Source: CAWHNT01 sp963830775
GTDB lineage: Bacteria; Pseudomonadota; Alphaproteobacteria; Geminicoccales; Geminicoccaceae
NCBI GenBank assembly: GCA_963830775.1
Contig: CAWHNT010000032.1
Coordinates: forward strand, 62,001 to 126,000
Direction of reading: 5' to 3'
Length of the DNA: 64,000 bases
Shown here: positions 57,501-64,000 of the stretch, piece after piece
How the letters are laid out: each line of letters starts with the position of its first letter
How positions within the stretch are numbered: the stretch's first letter is position 1
Program-made: the position numbers and the translations under genes
The notes under the pieces: generated by a model
The model's database searches: none
What the model was told of the DNA's origin: nothing
What the model saw: only the letters and a program-made list of their open reading frames with translations

Positions 57501-57954
57501 TTGGGAAGTGGCGCAGGCAGCTGCGGCGCGAGCCGCGGCTGAGCACGACGCGAGATCATGATGGTTTCCGCCAACGCGCATGAATACACCCCCGGCGGCG
57601 CAGGACGCGTGCACGATGCGTTCGTGATGAAACCGATCGACGTGCAAGTGCTGCTCGACTGCGTCGCGGCGCTGCTCGGTCTGAAGTGGATTTACGAGAC
57701 GCCGGCTCGCGATCAGCCACGATGAAGGCGATCCAGTCGGCATCCTGCCGAGCCGCTCGCGCCATCACATCGATGATCTGTATCAGCTCGGGCGGATCGG
57801 CCATGTGCGCGGCATCCAGGCAAAGCTGCAGAGAGATCGAGGCCGAGGATCCCGCGAACACGGCCGTTCGCCACGCACCTGCGGCAGCTGGTCGCCAACT
57901 TCGATCTGAAGCGCTACATGAACGTGCTGGAGACGATGCGCAAGACATGGCTAA
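54574..57954 (+). pseudogene. NCS1-type permease fused to hybrid histidine kinase, frame broken many times
   Basis: About 1127 codons. Order: NCS1 nucleobase/allantoin permease-like membrane domain (YNQWVASQTLEDYALRYTAD, AFGPIAFLACEAIGGALTIA, GFGYMGSTITSLIYASFTFL, TGPGWVVMGGFKILAGSFLA, NVTNAYAGSIAWSNFFSRLT); Cys-rich linker CPAYSGPICSLCCTLEARC with RDMCK following (about 56116-56197); more helices; coiled coil; HisKA with phospho-acceptor His in GISHEIRSPLNSIFGYAQLL; HATPase (NLLSNAIKYTE, GTGLGLTITKLL); receiver (LLIDDDPRI, MKPIDVQVLL). At least ten single-base breaks, but all domains are readable. A transport-linked sensor for a nucleobase, hydantoin or urea-like compound is inferred. Confidence 0.8.
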
Positions 57955-57963
57955 CGACAGCCG

Positions 57964-58872
57964 ATGCGGCGCGACACGGTGCTGGTCGTGGACGACACGC
58001 CCGAGACGCTCGGCTTTCTGACAGACACGCTGGATCACGCCGGCTTCACCGTGCTGATCGCAACTGATGGCGAGAGCGCGCTGGAACTCGTCGACCAGAT
58101 CACGCCCGATCTCGTGTTGATGGATGCGGTGATGCCAGGCATGAACGGCTTCGAAACCTGCCGACGCCTGAAGCGCGAAAAGCTGCTCGCGAATCTGCCG
58201 GTGATCTTCATGACGGGGCTGAGCCGAGACCGAGCATGTCGTCGAGGGCCTCGCCGCGGGCGGCGTCGACTACGTCACCAAGCCGATCGTCATCGATGAG
58301 CTGCTGGCGCGCATTCGCGTGCATCTCGCGAATGCGCGCGTCGCCCACGGCACGCACGCGGCGCTCGATGCCACCGGCCGCTTTCTGCTGGCAACCGATC
58401 GAGCGGGAAGCTGCTCTGGTGCACGCCGAAGGCCAGGCAGCTGCTCGCGGAACTGTTTCCCGCACAGGGCGAGTCATGGCGCAAGCCTGCCGGCGCCGCT
58501 CTGGTCGAGCAACTGCTGCAGCTGCGCCAGGAGGGCACCGAGATCGCAGGCGCGCTCGCTGCTCGAAGTTGGCGGACGCCGGCTCGAGATTTCGTGCTCA
58601 GCCCGATCGGACCGGACGAACTGCTGTTCCGTCTGACCGAGATCGCGACGGGCGGCGACGAGCAGCTGCTGCAGCAAACGTTCTCGCTCACCACGCGCGA
58701 AGCGGAAGTGCTGCTGTGGATCAGCCGCGGCAAGTCCAACCGCGAAATCGGCGAGATCCTCACGATCAGCCCGCGCACGGTGAACAAGCACCTGGAGCAG
58801 ATGTTCGTGAAGCTCGGAGTGGAGAATCGCGCCTCGGCGGCGGCGCGCGCGGTGCGGACACTCGCACGCTGA
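57964..58872 (+). pseudogene. Response regulator, REC-LuxR type, two or more frame breaks
   Basis: About 300 codons. Receiver: DTVLVVDDTPETLGFLTDTL with the acidic pair, PDLVLMDAVMPG with the phospho-Asp, VIFMTGL and the Lys in VTKPIVIDEL (after a break near 58225). A middle segment follows (breaks near 58400 and 58560), then the LuxR HTH TLTTREAEVLLWISRGKSNR-like core (SLTTREAEVLLWISRGKSNR) and TISPRTVNKHLEQMFVKLGV. The start may be ATG 57947, overlapping the kinase stop, if one base is missing. It would respond to the upstream kinase and bind sites such as 54313-54346. Confidence 0.85.
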
Positions 58873-58935
58873 TGAAGTACTACAGCTGAGCCACGGGATC
58901 ACTGTTTACGGGCCACGACGCAACTGACCACTGAC

Positions 58936-59631
58936 ATGCCTCGCAAGACATTCACCACCATCGCAGCAGATCCGTACCCTTGGCCCTTCGACGGCGCGTT
59001 TACGCCGGCCGACACCGCGCTCATCGTGATCGACATGCAGACGGACTTCTGCGGTCTCGGGGGCTACGTCGACCGCATGGGCTACGACCTGTCTCTGACG
59101 CGCGCGCCCATCGAGCCCATCGCACGACTTCTCGAAAAAATGCGCGCACTTGGCTTCTGGATCGTGCACACACGCGAGGGCCATCGACCCGATCTGTCCG
59201 ATCTTCCTGCGAACAAGCGCTGGCGTTCGCAGCGCATCGGGGCTGGCATCGGCGATGCGGGACCGTGCGGGAAGATCCTCGTGCGCGGCGAGGCAGGCTG
59301 GCAGATCATCCCGGAGCTCGCGCCGGCCCCCAACGAGATCGTGCTCGACAAGCCCGGCAAGGGGTCGTTCTGCGCGACCGATCTCGAGCTCATTCTGCGC
59401 GCGCGCTCGATACGCAATCTCATACTGACCGGCATCACGACGGACGTGTGCGTCCACACGACCATGCGCGAGGCCAACGATCGCGGCTTCGAGTGCCTGC
59501 TACTGGAAGACTGCTGTGGGGCGACCGATCGCGGCAATCACGAGGCTGCGGTCAAGATGGTGAAGATGCAAGGCGGCGTCTTCGGCGCCGTCGCGCAATC
59601 GGCGGACGTACTCGCACGACTGACCGCGTGA
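58936..59631 (+). CDS. Isochorismatase-fold cysteine hydrolase, biuret amidohydrolase-like
   Basis: 231 residues, intact. Seen: catalytic Asp in ALIVIDMQTDF, Lys in LDKPGKGSFCATDLEL, and Cys in LTGITTDVCVHTTMREANDR, plus DAGPCGKILVRGEAGWQIIP. This set matches the BiuH/N-carbamoyl-amide subgroup, which hydrolyses biuret to allophanate and ammonia or related ureido compounds. Next to urease, urea import and an AtzH-like gene, a role in releasing nitrogen from ureido compounds fits; the exact substrate is inferred. Confidence 0.85.
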   Translation: MPRKTFTTIAADPYPWPFDGAFTPADTALIVIDMQTDFCGLGGYVDRMGYDLSLTRAPIEPIARLLEKMRALGFWIVHTREGHRPDLSDLPANKRWRSQRIGAGIGDAGPCGKILVRGEAGWQIIPELAPAPNEIVLDKPGKGSFCATDLELILRARSIRNLILTGITTDVCVHTTMREANDRGFECLLLEDCCGATDRGNHEAAVKMVKMQGGVFGAVAQSADVLARLTA

Positions 59632-59637
59632 TCGCTA

Positions 59638-60036
59638 TGGGGGACGTCAATCGGCCGGAACGTCGTCGCTGAAGTCGCCGCCGCATTCGCTCGCTATGAG
59701 GCCGCACTGTGCGCTCACGAGATCGCGGTCCTCAATGACTTCTTCCTAGACAGCCCCCACACGGTGCGGTTCGGCGTTGCCGAGCACGCGTATGGAATTG
59801 CGGCCGTGCATGCTTATCGTCGGCGCGCCACACCGATCGCGCCTGGCCGGCACCTCCAGCACACGGTCATTGCGACCTTCGGCACCGACGCAGCGAGCGT
59901 GTGCACTGAGTTCACCTCTTCCGACTCTGATCTCATCGGCCGCCAGACCCAAACCTGGGTCAGAACCCCGGACGGCTGGAGGATCGCAGCCGCACACGTG
60001 AGTTACGTAGATCCTCGATACCTCGTACGCGACTGA
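59638..60036 (+). CDS. AtzH/HpxZ-like (DUF3225) protein, one frame break near the start
   Basis: About 132 residues. The main frame reads NVVAEVAAAFARYEAALCAH, LDSPHTVRFGVAEHAYGIAA, LQHTVIATFGTDAASVCTEF, and TQTWVRTPDGWRIAAAHVSY with VDPRYLVRD at the end. The likely start MGDVNRPE is in another frame, so one base is wrong near 59660. SnoaL/NTF2-like fold. Family members accompany ureido-compound hydrolases (AtzH with carboxybiuret amidohydrolase AtzEG; HpxZ in oxalurate use), which supports the pathway idea for the neighbouring hydrolases. Confidence 0.75.
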   Translation, partial: WGTSIGRNVVAEVAAAFARYEAALCAHEIAVLNDFFLDSPHTVRFGVAEHAYGIAAVHAYRRRATPIAPGRHLQHTVIATFGTDAASVCTEFTSSDSDLIGRQTQTWVRTPDGWRIAAAHVSYVDPRYLVRD

Positions 60037-60209
60037 CAACACGGAAGCCGTGGGCCGCAGCAACGCCGCACGCTTCTGTGGCGCTCGCGCGTGCGCGGCG
60101 CCCGATCTTGGCGCCCAGATCTCGCGCCGCGTCGCGGATTTCCACACTCGCGAACACTGGTCCGGATCTTGCTGCAGTCCGGATCAGGTCCGAGAGCGGG
60201 GGGTCAATC

Positions 60210-60885
60210 TTGCGTGACACGATCGTCGCAGCAGAACCGGAGGCGCTGTCCATTGACCTCGCGCGGACCGCGCTGCTGATCATCGACATGCAGCGCGACT
60301 TCCTCGAACCCGGCGGGTTCGGCGAGATCGCTCGGCAACGACGTTCGCAACTGACGCCGTGCCATCGAGCCTTGCAAACGACTGCTCGACGACCGCGCGG
60401 CGCAGAGCATGCTCGTCATTCACACCCGCGAAGGCCATCGCCGCGATCTGAGCGATGCGCCTCCCGCGAAGATGGAGCGCGGCGACGCCCGACTGCGCAT
60501 CGGCGACGCCGGTCCCATGGGTCGTATTCTGATTCGCGGCGAAGCCGGCCACGACATCATTCCGGAGCTCTATCCGCTGCCCGATGAGCCGGTGATCGAT
60601 AAGCCCGGCAAGGGTGCGTTCTATCGCGACCGACCTGCACGCCATCCTCAGCAACCGCGGCATCGACACGCTCATCGTCTGTGGCGTGACGACGGAGGTA
60701 TGCGTGCACACGACCGTCCGCGAAGCCAACGATCGCGGCTACGAGTGCCTCGTGCCGGACGACTGCGTCGGCTCGTATTTTCCGGAGTTCCACGAAATGG
60801 GTCTCAAATGATTCAAGGCCCAAGGGGCGATCTTCGGCTGGGTAACGGATTCGACGCGCGTGCTCGCAGCGACTCACACGCTGAC
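60210..60885 (+). pseudogene. Second isochorismatase-fold cysteine hydrolase, frame broken
   Basis: About 225 codons, paralogue of the hydrolase at 58936. A TTG start at 60210 follows a GGGGGG ribosome site. Seen: ALLIIDMQRDFLEPGGFGEI with the catalytic Asp, a break near 60355, REGHRRDLSDAPPAKMERGD, DAGPMGRILIRGEAGHDIIP, Lys in IDKPGKGAFY, a break near 60625, and Cys in CGVTTEVCVHTTVREANDRG. The C-terminus breaks again near 60808, so the end is approximate. Probably acts on a second ureido or amide substrate. Confidence 0.78.
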
Positions 60886-60909
60886 CGCAACGCATCGAGG
60901 AACGAGACC

Positions 60910-62374
60910 ATGGATGACCACGTCAACAAACCCAAAATCTGGGTGCCGGGCGACTGGAACGCGTTCTTCGGCTTCGGCACCAACATCCTGGTCAATCTGC
61001 TGACGCTGACCGGACTGTTGCGTTTCGTCCTGAAGATGCCGGACGAACTGGTCTTCGGCCGCATCCTGCCCGCCACCGGGCTGATGCTGTGCCTGAGCAC
61101 GATGTACTACGCCTGGCTCGCCTATCGACTGGCACAGAAGACGGGCCGAACCGACGTGTGCGCGCTGCCCTCGGGCGTCAGCGTGCCGCACATGTTCGTG
61201 GTGACGTTCGTCATCATGCTGCCGATCACGCTGACGACCGGCGATCCCGTCAAAGGCTGGGAGGCGGGCCTCACCTGGGTGTTCATCCAGAGCTTCGTGC
61301 TCATGATCGGCGGATTCATCGCGCCGATCATTCGCAAGATCACTCCGCGCGCTGCGTTGCTCGGCGCGCTCGCGGGCGTCTCGATCACCTTCATCTCCAT
61401 GCGACCCGCGCTCGAAATGTTCATGACGCCGCGTCATCGGCATGGTCTGCTTCGCCATCATTCTGGCGAGCTGGTTCGGCGGCGTGCGTTACTTCAGGGG
61501 CATTCCCGCGGGCCTGGTCGCCATCGCCGTCGGCACGCTCATCGCCTGGGGCTCGACCGCGTTCGGCCTCAACTATCGGCGGCATGAGCCTCGAGGGCTG
61601 ACGGAGTCGTTCCCGAACTTCGGGTTCTCGCATTCCGCTCCCGGCCTTCGGCCACGTGTTCTCTGGCTTCGAGTTCCTCGGCATCATCCTGGTGACGGCG
61701 ATTCCCTTCGGCATCTACGATCTGGTCGAGGCGATCGACAACGTGGAAAGCGCCGCCGCGGCCGGCGACGACTTTCCGACGACGCGCGTGCTCACCGCCG
61801 ATGGCGTCGTCAGCCTCATCGGCTGCCTGATGGGCAATCCGTTCATCAACGCGGTGTACATCGGTCATCCCGGCTGGAAAGCCATGGGCGGACGCATCGG
61901 CTACTCCGCCGCGACGGGCGTCATGGTCATCGTGCTTGCCTGGTTCGGCATCATCTCGCTGATGCTCATGGCCTTGATTCCCGTCGTCGCCATCTCGCCC
62001 ATCCTCCTCTACATCGGCATGCTGATCGGCTCGCAGGCTTTCCAGGAGACGCCCAAGCGGCACGCGCCGGCCATCATCCTCGCGCTGATGCCGCAACCTC
62101 GCCGCCTGGGGCAAGAACCAGATCGACAACTCGCTCGGCGCCGCGGGCACCAACGCCGCAGCGCTCGGCCTCGACAAGCTCGGCCAGGCGGGCGTGCTCT
62201 ACCACGGTCTCAGAGGTGATTGGCGGCGGCGCCATCCTCGGCGGCTTGATACTCGGCGCGATAGCCGCGTTCATCATCGATCGCGAGTTCGGAAAGCCGC
62301 GGGCTTCGCTCTGGCCGGCGCCGTACTCACGTTCTTCGGCTTCATGCACGGGGAAGCCGTCGGCATCAATCAGG
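60910..62374 (+). pseudogene. NCS2/AzgA-like nucleobase permease, frame broken and cut at its 3' end
   Basis: Multi-helix inner-membrane transporter. Start MDDHVNKPKIWVPGDWNAFF (ATG 60910); FGFGTNILVNLLTLTGLLRF, TGRTDVCALPSGVSVPHMFV, ITPRAALLGALAGVSITFIS, then breaks near 61430, 61585 and 61650, FSGFEFLGIILVTAIPFGIY, DLVEAIDNVESAAAAGDDFP, VVSLIGCLMGNPFINAVYIG, breaks near 62095 and 62210, and TFFGFMHGEAVGIN. Similarity stops about 62374, where composition changes. Likely imports the purine, pyrimidine or ureido compound used by the hydrolases. Confidence 0.75.
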
Positions 62375-63050
62375 GTCCGATGATCGCGGCCCGCCTCGGC
62401 GACGTGCGGGTCGCCACCTACATCCTGCTCCAGGAGCGCATCGGCAAGGACCCGGCCCGCACGCTTGCCGATGGCGTGATCGCCGCGGCCAAGCGGGAGC
62501 CCCGACCCGCCCCGCTGCCTGCCCTCCGCACCGAAAGCGCCTCGCCGCGTCCGGCCCGCCCGTCCGACGACCCCGACCTCCGCGCCATGCAGCGCGTGGA
62601 GGACCGGCTCTGCGGTGAGCTGGCGCATGAGCATGCGGTGGTGCACGCGGCCATGGCCGCGGACGAGCCTGCTGCTGTTCCAGCCGCCGAAGCAGCCGCG
62701 GAGAGCGGTGCCGACGACCCCGACCCGGAGGATGCCCCGGTCGAGCCGTTGCAGGACAAGGCGGGGCACCGAACCCGCCGCTCGCCCCGGCCGCGCCCCA
62801 GCACGTTGCCGAGCTACGAGCAGGCCCGCGCCATCCGGCCCTGCTCCTGCTGAAGAACGCCGCCCCCAACGAGCCGCCCACCCCTCGGGCCGGAGCGCCC
62901 TAACCCTCCCCGGCCCTGCCCCGGCCCACAGCCCTGCCCTACCATCAAGGGTCCGAGCACCCAGCCGCGTTCGGGCGCCGCCGCGCCGCGAGGTGAACGC
63001 TGCGCCGCCCTCCAAGCGGAAGATCGGCCCGGATTCCGATCTCCTGCCGG
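62375..63050. other. Very GC-rich tract after an abrupt junction
   Basis: The permease frame continues in-frame into RLGDVRVATYILLQERIGKD and a Pro/Ala/Arg/Glu-rich stretch to 62853, unlike any permease C-terminus. Base composition rises well above that of the preceding genes. I cannot assign a function to this frame; it may belong to a foreign or misjoined sequence. Confidence 0.45.
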
Positions 63051-63056
63051 CAGCGC

Positions 63057-63320
63057 TCATCCGCCCATCTGCCCGCAGAACTGGCTGAACTTCCGGCAGG
63101 CCGCCTCCAACCGCTCGGACGAGGTCGCGCAGGAGACCCGGAAACAGGGATCGAGCCCGAACGCGCTCCCGTGGACGACGGCCGCACCGCCTCCTTCGGG
63201 ATTCGAACGGCCCAAGTCCTCGCCCGTGCGACTGTCGGCCATGCTCGGTGCGGCCGCCGCCAATGACGCCAGCAAATAGCCGTGGACGTGGACGAGCCCC
63301 GCGCTCGCAGCCGGCGGCAC
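63057..63320 (-). pseudogene. C-terminal fragment of a class I aminotransferase
   Basis: The minus-strand frame contains AVVHGSAFGLDPCFRVSCAT followed by SSERLEAACRKFSQFCGQMG and a stop at 63057. This is the usual end of aspartate/aromatic aminotransferases (VAVVHGSAFGL...FRISYATS...LEEAC). Only about 50-85 residues remain; the upstream part degenerates near 63250. Unrelated to its neighbours and probably part of a rearranged or misassembled segment. Confidence 0.6.
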
Positions 63321-64000
63321 GAATCTCCGTCGCCCAGCGTCGCTGACCTGCGAAGTGGAAGTGGCTGGTCAGTGAACGAAGCGCAGACGCACTCAACACC
63401 GGTGCATCGACCCCCGAACGACCTTCAGCACCAAGCCCGCCCCGATCTCCCGTCGAGCTTCCTCGTCCCGAAGAACATGCCGGCAAGATCGGCCGCTCCA
63501 AAGAATACATAACAATTCTGTCTCAGATTTAACAGTAAACCTTATGAATGTGTAGAATGATCAACTGGCAAATTATCATCCACCACTGACGGCACCGTCC
63601 CAATTCTAGTGGATTGTCTGAACAGATGGCGCCCGATATCTAGTACCTAACTGCTCGCCCTGGTTCAATTTCTAGTGGAGTGGAGCGCCCCGCTCGCTCC
63701 ACTGGCAACCAAGAAAGTCACAAGTCAATCGAGCGCATCCGAGAACTGCGACCATCGAGCTTCAGAGCTGCAAGCCACGTAGGAGATCCTGATTGTCCAG
63801 TTCACGCATCTGGCTTTAAGCCAGCGATTTTAGTGTTTTCACCGGTGTCGCCGCCATCCACGGCCACGCCGGGGCACGGGGATAATGCCGCGCCCAACCA
63901 CCGGCCGACCCCTGACCCAGTCCAGTCGGCGGTGGTCGCGAATGCGTCAGATGGACAATCAGGTAGGAGATTTGGCATCTCATCTCTATGCTGAGGCTGC
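63321..64000. other. AT-richer terminal segment without recognisable gene
   Basis: From about 63500 the GC content falls clearly. Two similar motifs, CAATTCTAGTGGA (63601) and CAATTTCTAGTGGA (63666), lie about 65 bp apart. No coding frame has convincing features. Confidence 0.45.
63679..63703. repeat. Perfect 9-bp hairpin
   Basis: AGTGGAGCG and CGCTCCACT form a perfect 9-bp stem with a 7-nt loop (CCCCGCT). It could be a terminator-like or element-end structure; no T-run follows. Confidence 0.45.

Noticed and set aside
62074..63510. A 478-residue open frame on the minus strand
   Set aside because: It lies antisense to the permease end and through the GC-rich tract; its Arg/Gly/Ala-rich translation has no family features and crosses the composition junction.

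Overview
The window is high-GC proteobacterial DNA, most likely from a gammaproteobacterium. Two things suggest this: a TIGR02999-type ECF sigma factor paired with a Ser/Thr kinase-TPR protein, and a catabolic island like those of Steroidobacter-type soil bacteria. The assignment rests on gene content only.

Region 1 (1-25.5 kb) is a catabolic island. It opens with the end of a cytochrome P450 gene and an alpha/alpha-toroid protein with QW-like motifs. A FadR-type GntR regulator is divergent from an intact plus-strand operon: MaoC-like hydratase, two SDR dehydrogenases, two type I substrate-binding proteins without signal peptides, enoyl-CoA hydratase, class II aldolase, and a Rieske dioxygenase alpha/beta pair. 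A minus-strand operon follows (18.4 to 10.9 kb): a second Rieske oxygenase, two enoyl-CoA hydratases, two acyl-CoA dehydrogenases, an SDR and an acyl-CoA ligase, most with broken frames. Divergent from it are 2-oxoacid dehydrogenase E1 alpha and beta and a 75-residue free lipoyl protein. A last minus-strand operon encodes a ferredoxin reductase, a small membrane protein, a membrane-anchored linalool dehydratase/isomerase-like enzyme and a CofD-like (coenzyme F420) transferase. Together this looks like oxidation, dehydration, CoA activation and beta-oxidation of a terpenoid-like substrate; the actual substrate is inference. A GCTAAC core recurs upstream of several of these operons.

Region 2 (25.5-29 kb) is a mobile-element scar: an IS-like remnant, a truncated PLD/cardiolipin synthase-like gene, an 18-bp repeat of a tRNA 3' end, a tRNA-Arg(ACG) 3' half, an AlpA-like regulator, a broken P4-type integrase and an intact tRNA-Arg(CCT).

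Region 3 (29-42 kb) holds two broken exported-protein genes, the sigma factor/kinase pair, two tandem M48-like membrane proteins that have lost the zinc-protease motif, tRNA-Ala(CGC), an IS110/IS1111-family element inserted in a hairpin repeat, a YjbQ protein and a histidine phosphatase. Inverted repeats made of GTGA-type short units sit in several intergenic gaps.

Region 4 (42-62.4 kb) is a nitrogen-scavenging island. On the minus strand are a porin, urtABCDE (urea ABC importer) and ureDABC-EF without ureG. Divergent from these is a giant NCS1-permease/histidine-kinase/receiver hybrid with a Cys-rich linker, then a LuxR-type response regulator, a biuret-hydrolase-like enzyme, an AtzH/HpxZ-like protein, a second isochorismatase-fold hydrolase and an NCS2-like permease. 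Two 16-bp palindromic repeats lie in the divergent promoter. Nearly every long gene here has single-base frameshifts although the protein sequence remains well conserved, which points to uncorrected sequence errors more than gene decay.

Region 5 (62.4-64 kb) changes composition abruptly inside the permease gene. It then carries very GC-rich sequence, an aminotransferase fragment and AT-richer DNA, and may be a chimeric or rearranged join.
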